The notes under the pieces were generated by a model. The model was not told the DNA's origin. It made no database searches and saw nothing but the letters and a program-made list of their open reading frames with translations. A DNA stretch of 64,000 bases from BD1-7 clade bacterium (GTDB lineage: Bacteria; Pseudomonadota; Gammaproteobacteria; Pseudomonadales; DT-91), in assembly GCA_902705865.1 (NCBI GenBank), contig CACSIO010000004.1:62001-126000 (forward strand), written 5' to 3'. Made by a program: the position numbers and the translations under genes. Positions 10,465 to 19,203 of the stretch are shown here, one piece after another. The first letter of the stretch is position 1. The number at the start of each line of letters is the position of its first letter.

Positions 10465-11226
10465 ATGGATTTTGTTGTCGTTATTCCATCCCGCTATGCA
10501 TCTTCACGTTTGCCAGCTAAGCCATTGGCGGATATCTGCGGCAAACCGATGATTCAACACGTGTGGGAGCAAGCCTGTTTAAGTGAGGCTAAAGACGTCA
10601 TCATCGCCACTGACGACAGCCGTATTGAAGCCGCCGCTAACGCATTTGGTGCACGTGTATGCATGACGCGCGAAGATCATGAATCTGGTACTGATCGCCT
10701 GCAAGAAGTCGCCCAAAACATGGGTTATGACGAAGACCAGGTCATCGTTAACGTCCAGGGTGATGAGCCGTTGATTCCCCCAGCTGTCATTAATCAGGTG
10801 GCCGCGTTACTCAGTGATCAAACGCGCCAGATGGCAACCCTGTGTGAAACCATTGAAGAGGTTTCACATGTTTTTGACCCAAATGTGGTAAAACTGGTCA
10901 CAGACAACAATCAGCAAGCACTGTACTTCAGCCGTGCCCCGATTCCTTGGGTACGTGATGCGTTTGCTGAGAATCGCGAAGAATTGCCCGTTGGCGTTGA
11001 GTTTAAACGTCATATTGGCATTTATGCCTATCGGGCAGCTTTGCTAAATCGGTTTGTTGATTGGCCGCTAGGGACACTTGAATCCATTGAGAAACTCGAA
11101 CAATTACGCGTGATGGAAAACGGCGTGAGTATATTTGCCGAGGCCGCGTGCCAAAAGATTCCAGCGGGTGTTGATACACAAGAAGATCTTGATGCTGTGA
11201 GAAACTATTTAACACAGCAGAAGTAA
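10465..11226 (+). CDS. kdsB: CMP-Kdo synthetase KdsB
   Basis: Activates the Kdo sugar as CMP-Kdo for attachment to lipid A. The 253-residue length is normal for the family. The N-terminal nucleotide-binding stretch [15 protein letters not shown] is intact, followed by [12 protein letters not shown] and the conserved HIGIYAYR. It continues the lipopolysaccharide theme of msbA and lpxK. The small trm112-like gene that separates lpxK and kdsB in some pseudomonads is absent here. Confidence 0.95.
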   Translation: MDFVVVIPSRYASSRLPAKPLADICGKPMIQHVWEQACLSEAKDVIIATDDSRIEAAANAFGARVCMTREDHESGTDRLQEVAQNMGYDEDQVIVNVQGDEPLIPPAVINQVAALLSDQTRQMATLCETIEEVSHVFDPNVVKLVTDNNQQALYFSRAPIPWVRDAFAENREELPVGVEFKRHIGIYAYRAALLNRFVDWPLGTLESIEKLEQLRVMENGVSIFAEAACQKIPAGVDTQEDLDAVRNYLTQQK

Positions 11227-11290
11227 CCGCTTATAGTGTTTTCTCTTGGGTGTTTCGATTATGGACGATGAAACTGCAAAAAGGTCTGGT

Positions 11291-11764
11291 ATGACAAAAG
11301 TCTTATTTGTGTGCTTGGGTAATATCTGTCGCTCGCCGACGGCCCACGGCATTTTTGAAAAAATGATTGCCGAAGCAGGTTTGCAAAACCACATTGGTGT
11401 TGATTCTTGTGGTACCGGCGCTTGGCATATTGGCAACCCACCGGATGATCGCACCATCGCAGCTGCCGCCGGCCGAGGTTACGATCTCTCCGCTCTGCGT
11501 GCTCGCAAATTATGCGCTGCCGATTTCGACGACTTCGACTACATCTTGGCAATGGATACCCGTAACCTTGCAGACATCATTAAAAATGCCCCGGATAACT
11601 ATCCAGGTCGTATTCAGCTGCTGCTCGATTACCTCGAAGACGACAATATCCTCGAAGTGCCAGATCCGTATTACGGCAACGGCGAAGGTTTTGAGCGGGT
11701 ATTTGGCCTGATTGAATCTGCCTGCGAATCACTGCTGAAGGAACTCACCCCCGTCAATGCCTGA
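11291..11764 (+). CDS. Low-molecular-weight protein-tyrosine phosphatase
   Basis: Cysteine-dependent phosphatase of 157 residues. The active-site loop VCLGNICRS (C-x5-R) lies at the N-terminus and the general-acid motif DPYYG near residue 125. The start at 11291 is chosen over 11261 and the open frame further up because AGG lies 8 bases before it and the length then matches the family. In some bacteria such enzymes dephosphorylate polysaccharide tyrosine kinases, but no such kinase is visible here. The 3' end overlaps murB by 8 bases. Confidence 0.88.
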   Translation: MTKVLFVCLGNICRSPTAHGIFEKMIAEAGLQNHIGVDSCGTGAWHIGNPPDDRTIAAAAGRGYDLSALRARKLCAADFDDFDYILAMDTRNLADIIKNAPDNYPGRIQLLLDYLEDDNILEVPDPYYGNGEGFERVFGLIESACESLLKELTPVNA

Positions 11765-12806
11765 CCCGACACAAACGCCTGAGTTGATACAAACAGGCGT
11801 CGATCTAACACATCTGAACACCATGGCGCTGAAAGTCAGCGCACGATTCTACGCCAAAGCGACCAATGCGACTGATATTCAACGTGCCCTGGGTTATGCA
11901 CACGAACACCAGTTGCCGTTGTTTATCTTGGGCGGCGGGTCGAATATCATTTTTACCGGTGATTACCCTGGCCTGGTGCTGCATATGGCAGAGCAGGGCA
12001 TAGATACCCTCGCAGAGGATTCAAATAGCATCACCGTGCGTGTTGCTGCAGGCATGCATTGGGATAATTTTTTACAAACCTGTCTGAACAACAGCTGGTA
12101 CGGCCTCGAAAATCTCGCCATTATTCCTGGCACGGTTGGTGCCGCGCCGGTGCAAAATATTGGTGCATACGGGCAAGAAGTCGCCGACTGCATCGATAGT
12201 GTTGATGTGATCAATCTGCATACACGTGAGCCAACCCGTTTAGCTGCCCAAGTTTGCGAATTTGCTTACCGTGATAGCATCTTCAAAAGCCGCGCAGCCG
12301 ATAAATATTTGATTACGCATGTGGCATTTCGCTTCAGTAAAACCCCAGCAGTGAATATTAGCTACGGCCCGCTTGCGAGCCATTTTGCCGGTAAAACACC
12401 AACGCCTGCGGCTATTCGCGATGCCGTGATTTCTATTCGCCAGTCAAAATTGCCAGACCCAGCTGAGATTGCCAACACGGGTAGCTTCTTCAAAAACCCG
12501 ATGGTGAGCAATGAAAAATTTGCAGAGTTACGGCAACGATTTATTGATTTACCTGCGTACCCGCAGTCGGATGGTAGGGTAAAATTGGCCGCTGGATGGT
12601 TGATCGAAAAGGCCGGATTTAAGGGTAAAAGATATGGGCCCGTCGGCATGTATGAGAAGCAGGCACTGGTACTTGTGAACCATGATGGTGCAACCTGTGA
12701 TGACATCCTACAACTGGTAAAACGAATAATCGGTACCGTGCAGCAAGACTTCGATGTTTTGCTTGAGCCGGAACCTGTATTCGTGAATACTGATGTTTTG
12801 GTTTGA
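11757..12806 (+). CDS. murB: UDP-N-acetylenolpyruvoylglucosamine reductase MurB
   Basis: FAD enzyme that completes UDP-N-acetylmuramic acid for peptidoglycan. The 349-residue length fits the E. coli (type I) form. Visible motifs are the FAD-binding LGGGSNIIFTG, IPGTVGAAPVQNIGAYG, the catalytic-serine region ANTGSFFKNP and the C-terminal glutamate region LLEPEPVFV. The start codon lies inside the end of the phosphatase gene (ATGCCTGA overlap), which suggests coupled translation. Confidence 0.95.
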   Translation: MPDPTQTPELIQTGVDLTHLNTMALKVSARFYAKATNATDIQRALGYAHEHQLPLFILGGGSNIIFTGDYPGLVLHMAEQGIDTLAEDSNSITVRVAAGMHWDNFLQTCLNNSWYGLENLAIIPGTVGAAPVQNIGAYGQEVADCIDSVDVINLHTREPTRLAAQVCEFAYRDSIFKSRAADKYLITHVAFRFSKTPAVNISYGPLASHFAGKTPTPAAIRDAVISIRQSKLPDPAEIANTGSFFKNPMVSNEKFAELRQRFIDLPAYPQSDGRVKLAAGWLIEKAGFKGKRYGPVGMYEKQALVLVNHDGATCDDILQLVKRIIGTVQQDFDVLLEPEPVFVNTDVLV

Positions 12807-12825
12807 TGCTTGGGTTGTCGCTAAC

Positions 12826-12841
12826 CCCTATTTTTATAGGG
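12826..12841 (+). terminator. Hairpin after murB, possible terminator
   Basis: CCCTAT and ATAGGG pair around a TTTT loop 19 bases after the murB stop. It is a perfect 6-bp stem but has no T tract after it, so it may be a weak terminator or an RNA end-protection element. Confidence 0.35.
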
Positions 12842-12905
12842 TGAAGGCGTTGTCTGTCTGTGTTGGGAGTTGTGTCGAAAAACTCGAAACCAAATAAATT
12901 GACCT

Positions 12906-13709
12906 ATGCAAAAACAGCCCAGACAAAACGCGTCAATACCACCGGCCCAAACCGATCTATTTGGTGGTGCCGGCAATGATGCGAATGTGGGCACAGAGGT
13001 AGCTGAAGCAAGTGAAGCGCAGCAATCGGCATTGGCGGCAAGTAATGAGCACGCCAGATGTGATGTAACTGCGCTAGAAGGCCTCTCTGATTACACAGAA
13101 TCCGACCAGTTGCATTATTACCCCAGCCAGTTTACTGCGCAGGCAGATCACTGGTTTTCTTGCCTGCAAGCAAATATGCCATGGCGACAAGATACCTTAA
13201 CCATCGCCGGTCAACAGCGATTAATACCCCGGTTACAGGTATGGATGGGTGACAAAGGCACTGACTACCAATACAGTGGCATCGCCTTAACGCCTGAGCT
13301 TTGGTTGGCACCGATGGCTGACATAAAACAACAGGTAGAAGCCATCGCAGGCTGCAGTTTCAACAGCGCCTTGCTCAATTTCTACCGAGACGGCAACGAC
13401 AGTGTTGCCTGGCATGCTGACGACGAAGCCGAACTAGACGACACCGTGCCGATAGCCTCAATTTCACTCGGGCAAGCGCGGCGTTTCAGCATCAAGCCGA
13501 AGAAACACTATTTGCAGAGGCTGGCGTCAATGGGCCACAACGTAAGTGGCAGATCCGCAACGCGCCGGCAAGAGTTACACCACGGGTCACTGCTGTTGAT
13601 GATGCCGGGCGTTCAAAAACGTTGGCAACATGCCGTATTAAAACAACCGGAAATAACCGGCGGGCGGATTAACTTGACGTTTAGAAAGGTTCGCACACGG
13701 TCACGATAA
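12906..13709 (+). CDS. AlkB-family alpha-ketoglutarate-dependent dioxygenase
   Basis: Fe(II)/2-oxoglutarate oxygenase of the AlkB family, which removes alkyl groups from DNA or RNA bases. The core shows LNFYRDGNDSVAWHADDE with the iron-binding HxD pair, then ISLGQARRF, the distal iron histidine in QHAVLKQ and the 2-oxoglutarate arginine in RINLTFRKV. It has 267 residues; about the first 60 are a low-complexity polar extension containing QTDLFGG, reminiscent of short tether sequences. It stands alone between murB and the response-regulator gene. Confidence 0.9.
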   Translation: MQKQPRQNASIPPAQTDLFGGAGNDANVGTEVAEASEAQQSALAASNEHARCDVTALEGLSDYTESDQLHYYPSQFTAQADHWFSCLQANMPWRQDTLTIAGQQRLIPRLQVWMGDKGTDYQYSGIALTPELWLAPMADIKQQVEAIAGCSFNSALLNFYRDGNDSVAWHADDEAELDDTVPIASISLGQARRFSIKPKKHYLQRLASMGHNVSGRSATRRQELHHGSLLLMMPGVQKRWQHAVLKQPEITGGRINLTFRKVRTRSR

Positions 13710-14150
13710 TACTCGTGTTAATAGTAGGAGGGTATTTTCGCCGAACGCGCCAGGTAGGCAACTTCGTCGAAATGGCCTACATTTAGACCAGAAAGACTGA
13801 AAAAATAATGGCTTACTACCTGATCAGACGTAGCCGCAATGTGATCAGGTGATGAATAAAAACGGATGTCATTCACCTTAAAGCCAGCAAGAGCAGTGTA
13901 AGCTACTTTTGACCGGTTTCCGCACGTTGTCATTGGATGATAACGCCGGCAGCCAAGGGTTAAGCAGCAGCAAATGGATAAGATCAATAAAAATGGATGA
14001 AACCAGGCGTATTTGTTGTCAAAACAAATACATCAACGATGGATCGCTTTGAGTGAACATGTTTTTGCTCAACGCCGCTCTCATCGAGCGAAGCCTGGAC
14101 GCTGAACAGTAGCGCATTTTTCAATAAAATAATGACGATCGAGGCTTAAT
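13710..14150. other. Gene-poor stretch between the alkB-type and uvrY genes
   Basis: About 440 bases with no convincing gene. A leftward frame at 13718-13987 would begin at a TTG and contains a lipobox-like LTLGC, but it has no ribosome site and no ATG, so it is not called. The right part presumably holds the uvrY promoter; no clear -35/-10 pair was seen. Confidence 0.5.
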
Positions 14151-14795
14151 GTGACAATCAAAGTAGTCGTTGCAGACGACCATGACTTGGTTCGCGTCGG
14201 GATTGCACGAATGCTGGAAGATGTACCAGGGATTGAGGTAGTCGGCGAAGCGGGTACAGGTGAAGAAGCCATTCAGTATGCCAAGCAATTGGATCCTGAT
14301 GTGGTTTTGATGGATATCAAAATGCCGGGTATTGGTGGTATCGAAGCCACTAAAAAGCTTACCCAGCGTTTACCCGGAGTGGCAGTCGTTGCACTGACCG
14401 CACTGGATGACAATCCATTCCCCAACAAGCTGCTCAAAGCAGGTGCGCTTGGCTATGTAACTAAAGGTGCAGAAATGTACGAAATGGTTACCGCCATCAA
14501 ACACGCAGCTGCGGGCAAGCGTTATCTGTCGCCCAATATCGCCCAGCAAATGGCACTCAGTGCCTACGACAGCGAAGGATCACCGTTTGAGCAACTCTCA
14601 GACCGTGAACTGCAGATTACCATGATGGTGATTAACTGCGAGAAAGTGCAGGAAATCTCGGATAAACTCTGCCTGAGCACCAAAACCGTTAATAGCTACC
14701 GATACCGGATCTTCGACAAACTCGGCGTACAAAGCGACGTTGAGCTTACTCGTCTCGCCATTCGGCATGGTATGCTAGACCCACAGGAAGTTTGA
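14151..14795 (+). CDS. uvrY: GacA/UvrY-type response regulator
   Basis: Two-component response regulator of 214 residues. In relatives it is phosphorylated by the GacS/BarA sensor and drives small RNAs that titrate CsrA/RsmA. The receiver domain shows the acidic pair VVADDHD and the phospho-acceptor aspartate in VVLMDIKMPG (about residue 54), followed by VVALTALD. A LuxR-type helix-turn-helix ends the protein (LSDRELQ, EISDKLCLSTKTVNSYRYRI). The GTG start follows GAGG. The neighbouring uvrC is the classical partner. Confidence 0.92.
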   Translation: MTIKVVVADDHDLVRVGIARMLEDVPGIEVVGEAGTGEEAIQYAKQLDPDVVLMDIKMPGIGGIEATKKLTQRLPGVAVVALTALDDNPFPNKLLKAGALGYVTKGAEMYEMVTAIKHAAAGKRYLSPNIAQQMALSAYDSEGSPFEQLSDRELQITMMVINCEKVQEISDKLCLSTKTVNSYRYRIFDKLGVQSDVELTRLAIRHGMLDPQEV

Positions 14796-15046
14796 ACCTG
14801 CACCGCAGAAAATAAACCCCTGAGTACTGGTGTTTATCGGCGCAATCAAACGCAAGGGGTTGTTCACTCTCGATTTTTATGTGGCATTTCAAAAGCAACA
14901 TTAACTTGCTGTTAGGCCATTCGCCTATTCAAACGTCCGTACACTTATAAGCCCGCAACCGCTGCAATTAACCGCCCGGTGCGGTGTAAATTAGAATCAA
15001 CGCGGCGCTCAATGATCTAGCGCTGCGCATACGACACACAAGTTTA

Positions 15047-17041
15047 ATGGCCAAAAAAACACCCAACACCGGCAGTAAAGATTCCCAACAAACACCTGCT
15101 GAATCCAGCCGGGTATCTGATGCCGCTCCGGCTATCTATGCCACCAACCCGCCCGAGAAAGAATCCGCTAAAAGCCTTGCGACGAAAGTGGCAGGCCTAG
15201 CCAGCGACGCAGGCGAACACCCCGACGGATTTGATCACAAAACCTATCTGAAAAACCTCACCCAACGCCCCGGCGTTTATCAAATGCACGATACCGATGG
15301 CAACGTGCTGTATGTGGGGAAGGCCAAAAACCTCAAAAAACGCGTCGGCAGTTACTTCCGCGCTCGCGGCCTTAACACCAAAACTGTGGCGCTGGTTAGC
15401 CGTATTCATCGCATCGATGTCACCGTAACGGCTACCGAAACCGAAGCTCTGCTGCTTGAGCACAACCTCATCAAGCAAAGCCGCCCGCCTTACAATATTT
15501 TGCTGCGTGACGATAAATCCTACCCCTACATCTTTTTGTCCGATGCCGAATACCCGCGGCTCTCATATCATCGAGGCGCAAAACGAGAGAAGGGCACCTA
15601 TTTTGGCCCATATCCGAATGCCTCATCCGTGCGTGAAAGCATGAACCTACTGCAACAAGTTTTTAAAGTGCGTCAATGTGAAGACAGCTACTTCGCTAAC
15701 CGATCACGCGCCTGTCTCCAATATCAGATCAAACGCTGTAGTGGCCCGTGCATGAACCACGTCAGCGACGAAGAATATGCCGAAGAGGTAAAACACACCC
15801 GCTGGTTTTTAGAAGGCCGCAGCGACCAGCTGATTAAAGAGCTCGGTGCTAGTATGGAAGCCGCTGCCGTCGACATGGCCTACGAAAAAGCCGCCGAATA
15901 CCGCGACCAGATACAACACCTCAAGCGTGTAACCGAAACCCAATACATCGAAGCCGGCAATGCCGAAGTTGACGTAGTCGCCCTCGCTGTAAAAGCCGGT
16001 GCTGCCTGTGTACACGTATTATTTGTGCGCGGCGGTCGTATTATCGGCAGCCGCAGCTACTACCCCAAGCTCGGCCTCGACGAAGACAACAACGCCGTGA
16101 TGATGGCCTTTCTCGGTCAGTTTTATCTGAGCGGGCAAAGCCGCGATATGCCGCCGAAAATCGTCACCAATCAAGAATGCGAAGACGCCCTCGAGTTTGC
16201 CGAAGGCCTCACTCAGATTGCCGGTAAACGCGTTCAGCTACTCGGCCCAACACGCGGCAATGTCGAAAAGTGGTTACAAGTTGCCACTTCCACTGCAGAG
16301 CAAAACCTCACCTCGCGCATGGCCAACAAGCAAAGCCTGCAAAAGCGCTTCTTGAGCCTGCAAGAAGCCCTCGACCTCACCGACATGCCCAAACGCATCG
16401 AATGTTTTGATATTAGCCACAGTAGCGGCGAAGCTACCGTAGCTTCCTGCGTGGTATTCGATCAAAACGGCCCGAAAAAGAGCGACTACCGCCGTTTTAA
16501 CATCAAAGGCATTACTGGCGGTGATGATTACGCCGCCATGCAGCAAGCTCTGCAGCGACGCTTTAAAAAGCTCGTCGATGGAGAAGGGCAGCAGCCCGAC
16601 ATCTTATTAATTGACGGCGGTAAGGGACAAGTAACGCAAGCCAAAGACGTACTCAGTGAATACGGCCTGAATGAAATCCTGATTGTGGGGGTAGCCAAAG
16701 GCCCTACCCGTAAACCCGGGCTGGAACATTTGATACTGGCCGATACAGGTGACGAGCTCAACCTACCAGCCGATTCACCCGCACTTCACCTGATTCAGCA
16801 CGTGAGGGATGAATCCCACCGCTTCGCGGTAAAAAGTCCCACCCAGCAACGCGACAAAAAGCGCAGCCAATCGGCCCTAGAAGGCATACCCGGCGTAGGC
16901 CCCAAGCGCCGCCGCGAACTGCTGCGCTACTTCGGCAGCATGAAAGCGGTTACCGAAGCTCCCGTGCGCGAATTAGTAAAAGTGCCATCAGTTAGTGAAA
17001 AAATTGCCGAAGATATTTATGCTGAGTTCAACAAAGAATAA
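15047..17041 (+). CDS. uvrC: UvrABC excinuclease subunit C
   Basis: Nuclease subunit of nucleotide excision repair that makes both incisions around a lesion marked by UvrA/UvrB. Domains in order are GIY-YIG (RPGVYQMHDTDGNVLYVGKA), a UVR motif near MAYEKAAEYRDQIQHLK, the RNase H-like half (ECFDISHSSGE, ILLIDGGKGQ) and a C-terminal helix-hairpin-helix (IPGVGPKRRRELLRYFG). The 664 residues include a polar N-terminal extension of about 60 residues before the GIY-YIG domain, longer than usual. It follows uvrY by 251 bases. Confidence 0.95.
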   Translation: MAKKTPNTGSKDSQQTPAESSRVSDAAPAIYATNPPEKESAKSLATKVAGLASDAGEHPDGFDHKTYLKNLTQRPGVYQMHDTDGNVLYVGKAKNLKKRVGSYFRARGLNTKTVALVSRIHRIDVTVTATETEALLLEHNLIKQSRPPYNILLRDDKSYPYIFLSDAEYPRLSYHRGAKREKGTYFGPYPNASSVRESMNLLQQVFKVRQCEDSYFANRSRACLQYQIKRCSGPCMNHVSDEEYAEEVKHTRWFLEGRSDQLIKELGASMEAAAVDMAYEKAAEYRDQIQHLKRVTETQYIEAGNAEVDVVALAVKAGAACVHVLFVRGGRIIGSRSYYPKLGLDEDNNAVMMAFLGQFYLSGQSRDMPPKIVTNQECEDALEFAEGLTQIAGKRVQLLGPTRGNVEKWLQVATSTAEQNLTSRMANKQSLQKRFLSLQEALDLTDMPKRIECFDISHSSGEATVASCVVFDQNGPKKSDYRRFNIKGITGGDDYAAMQQALQRRFKKLVDGEGQQPDILLIDGGKGQVTQAKDVLSEYGLNEILIVGVAKGPTRKPGLEHLILADTGDELNLPADSPALHLIQHVRDESHRFAVKSPTQQRDKKRSQSALEGIPGVGPKRRRELLRYFGSMKAVTEAPVRELVKVPSVSEKIAEDIYAEFNKE

Positions 17042-17252
17042 AATAAGTGGTTTAGCCGACAAAAACAGCTTCAGGGTTGAAGCCAATAGCGTGAAAAATA
17101 GTCACATAATGCATGCAAGATAGATGTAGTGGCCGGAATATCGCGTTTTTTATTGGAAGGCAAAGGCAAACCCGAATCGCCGTAGCGTAAAAGCGGCGCG
17201 GGCATCAATCACCTGCAACCCGAACACGTTGTCGAAAACATAAGAACAGAGT

Positions 17253-17813
17253 ATGAATATACCCAACGCATTAACACTTTTTCGACTGGTTCTGATTCCG
17301 GTATTCGTTATCGTCTTCTATATACCGTCGCAATGGAGCTACCTGATCTCCGCGATCGTGTTCTTCGTCGCCGGCTGGACAGACTGGCTCGATGGCTACC
17401 TCGCCCGCAAGCTCAATCAAACCACCCCGTTTGGCGCCTTTCTCGATCCCGTCGCTGACAAACTCATGGTATCTATCGCGCTGGTTGTATTGGTAGAGCG
17501 TTTTGCTGTGTGGTACTTCACCTTGCCAGCCATCATTATCATCGGTCGCGAAATAATCATCTCCGCCCTCAGAGAGTGGATGGCCGAGCTCGGCAAACGC
17601 ACCAGTGTCGCGGTGTCTTATATCGGCAAAATCAAAACCATGGCGCAGATGGGCGCCATCTTCCTGTTTTTGCTTGTGCAGGTCGATAAAGAAGGCCCAG
17701 TTTACTATCTCGCGATGGTCAGTATGTATACTGCAGCGGCGCTCACGATTTGGTCTATGTTCTTGTATTTAAAGGCAGCCTGGCCAGATTTGCGCCCCGG
17801 CAACGAAAATTGA
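17253..17813 (+). CDS. pgsA: CDP-diacylglycerol-glycerol-3-phosphate 3-phosphatidyltransferase
   Basis: Inner-membrane enzyme that makes phosphatidylglycerol phosphate. The 186-residue protein has the complete CDP-alcohol phosphatidyltransferase motif: DWLDGYLAR, then eight residues, then GAFLDPVADK, with all conserved aspartates present. Several hydrophobic helices cover the rest. The uvrY-uvrC-pgsA-tRNA order is typical of gammaproteobacteria. Confidence 0.94.
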   Translation: MNIPNALTLFRLVLIPVFVIVFYIPSQWSYLISAIVFFVAGWTDWLDGYLARKLNQTTPFGAFLDPVADKLMVSIALVVLVERFAVWYFTLPAIIIIGREIIISALREWMAELGKRTSVAVSYIGKIKTMAQMGAIFLFLLVQVDKEGPVYYLAMVSMYTAAALTIWSMFLYLKAAWPDLRPGNEN

Positions 17814-17863
17814 TCATAACGCGTACAACTTTCTGTTTTAGTACGGTTTTTTTCAAATTAATG

Positions 17864-17891
17864 TTGACACTGGCGTCAGTCTGAATAGAAT
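17864..17891 (+). promoter_or_regulatory. Sigma-70-type promoter for the tRNA cluster
   Basis: A perfect TTGACA at 17864-17869 is followed after 16 bases by TAGAAT at 17886-17891, which matches TATAAT at 5 of 6 positions. The predicted start point lies about 25 bases before tRNA-Gly, so all three tRNA genes could be one transcript. Confidence 0.7.
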
Positions 17892-17921
17892 TAGCCACCT
17901 CTTTGACGCAAGATACAAAGT

Positions 17922-17997
17922 GCGGGAATAGCTCAGTTGGTAGAGCGCGACCTTGCCAAGGTCGAGGTCGCCGGTTCGAACCCGGTTTCCCGCTCCA
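17922..17997 (+). tRNA. tRNA-Gly (GCC)
   Basis: A 76-base cloverleaf with acceptor arms GCGGGAA and TTCCCGC, T-loop GGTTCGAACCC and encoded CCA. The anticodon loop TTGCCAA gives anticodon GCC, for glycine. Confidence 0.97.
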
Positions 17998-18020
17998 TAT
18001 TCCTTTGTATCTCATCGTTT

Positions 18021-18094
18021 GGCGCGATGGTAGAGCGGCGATACAGCGGACTGCAACTCCGTATAGACCGGTTCGACTCCGGTTCGCGCCTCCA
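18021..18094 (+). tRNA. tRNA-Cys (GCA)
   Basis: A 74-base cloverleaf with acceptor arms GGCGCGA and TCGCGCC and encoded CCA. The anticodon loop contains CTGCAAC, anticodon GCA, for cysteine. Confidence 0.97.
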
Positions 18095-18165
18095 CTTTTC
18101 TTTGTGCATTACTAGAGTTAGTCACACTGATTAACAGCAAGTAAATCATGTACGAAGCACCCAAA

Positions 18166-18252
18166 GCCCGGGTGGTGGAATTGGTAGACACAGGAGACTT
18201 AAAATCTCCCGCTCTTACGAGTGTGCCGGTTCAAGTCCGGCCCCGGGCACCA
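18166..18252 (+). tRNA. tRNA-Leu (TAA), island attachment gene
   Basis: An 87-base tRNA with a long variable arm, acceptor arms GCCCGGG and CCCGGGC and encoded CCA. The anticodon loop CTTAAAA gives anticodon TAA, for leucine. A P4-type integrase gene starts 160 bases downstream, so the 3' part of this gene is the probable attachment site of a genomic island. The gene itself is intact. Confidence 0.96.
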
Positions 18253-18412
18253 TTTCATAATCTCCCCACTTCCATTAACGTCCATTTTATCTCGAAAACC
18301 CTTTAAATTCCTGCGTTTTCAGTCCATTGCCGTCCATTTTGATTCATTGCAAGCCAAGAGCTTTTGGTGCTACATTGCAGTGCTACCTGTCTAAATTGAA
18401 CTGGAGGGACTC

Positions 18413-18602
18413 ATGCCGTTGACAGATATAGCAATTCGCAAGGCCAAGGCGGTTGAAAAGGATGTGTGGATGTCAGATCGCGACGGGCTTCGGTTGCTCG
18501 TCAAAACGACAGGCAGTAAATACTGGCGCTTGAAATATTCCTTTCGTGGAAAGCAGAAGACATTCGCTCTCGGTGTTTATCCAAAAGTGACCTTGAAACA
18601 GG
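18413..18602 (+). pseudogene. P4-type integrase, N-terminal part (interrupted by prophage)
   Basis: The first 63 codons of a tyrosine recombinase of the P4 family: the arm-binding DUF4102-type domain, with MPLTDIAIRKAKAVEK and LRLLVKTTGSKYWRLKYSF. A strong GGAGG precedes the ATG at 18413. The frame breaks at 18602, where the Mu-like prophage begins, and its remainder resumes at 54671. Joining the two pieces after removal of one 5-base repeat restores VTLKQAREKTFEARKLL in frame and a 421-codon gene. In the lysogen this fragment encodes only a truncated arm-binding domain. Confidence 0.93.
18598..18602. repeat. Target-site duplication ACAGG, left copy
   Basis: Five-base direct repeat flanking the prophage, matched by 54666-54670. 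Five-base duplications are the hallmark of Mu-type transposition. Confidence 0.9.
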
Positions 18603-18649
18603 TGTAGCGCCGCACATCATGTGAGATTTTGCCGCAGATGATGTGAGAC
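18603..18649 (+). repeat. Prophage right end with two transposase-site-like repeats
   Basis: The terminus TGTA is followed by ATCATGTGAGAT at 18616-18627 (bases 14-25 from the end) and ATGATGTGAGAC at 18638-18649. The same motif occurs three times at the other end, the outermost again at bases 14-25. By position these are the likely MuA-binding sites R1 and R2. Confidence 0.75.
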
Positions 18650-18659
18650 TGTATTTTCG

Positions 18660-19085
18660 TTAGTTTTCTTCAATATTTCGTATCAATATAATTCCACGGT
18701 CGTTGCGACTTTTCTCTTTGAACTGCATTCGAGTAAAGAATGGTTTTGATCGAATTTCATTTGGGCCCAAAAGAGCCTCAATGCTTTGGTAGCTACATTC
18801 GGATTTGAAGTGAGTTAAGGCATGTTCAATGAATTCAGTCCCGAAGCCTTTTTGTTGGGATTCAGGTTGAACATGGATATCAAGTTGGACTTTTTCATTG
18901 GAGACTCCCGAAGGGCGAAATGTAAGGCATGCAACGACTTTATCTTCAACTTTGTAGATGAAAGTGCCGCGTTCTCCATCTATCCAATCATAATCATATC
19001 CAGATATCGCTAGAGCGCCGCATGCTTCTCGAATGCTGTTTACTGACTCTATATCAGAGTCGCCAGCTTGCTGTATTTGTTTCAT
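18660..19085 (-). CDS. GNAT-family N-acetyltransferase
   Basis: Predicted acetyl-CoA-dependent acetyltransferase of 141 residues. The core GNAT pattern is visible: a beta strand ending LDIHVQPE followed by SQQKGFGTEFIEHAL, carrying the Q-x-x-G-x-G pyrophosphate loop. The substrate is unknown. It is the last gene before the prophage right end, a slot where Mu-type phages carry host-range or anti-restriction genes. Mu Mom itself has a GNAT-like fold, but no specific similarity to Mom is visible here. Base composition is more AT-rich than the tail genes. Confidence 0.7.
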   Translation of the reverse strand: MKQIQQAGDSDIESVNSIREACGALAISGYDYDWIDGERGTFIYKVEDKVVACLTFRPSGVSNEKVQLDIHVQPESQQKGFGTEFIEHALTHFKSECSYQSIEALLGPNEIRSKPFFTRMQFKEKSRNDRGIILIRNIEEN

Positions 19086-19203
19086 TTGTCTCCCCCTTAC
19101 ACTTCTATATTGGATTGGTGACCTTGGGCTGAACTTAATTTAATGCCCAAGATATCAATATAGCCTCAAAGGCTACGAGTCATCGTGCGTTCTCGGTTTC
19201 TGT

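Noticed and set aside
13718..13987. Leftward small frame with a lipobox-like LTLGC
   Set aside because: It needs a TTG start, has no ribosome site, is short and shows no family pattern. Left as part of a gene-poor gap.
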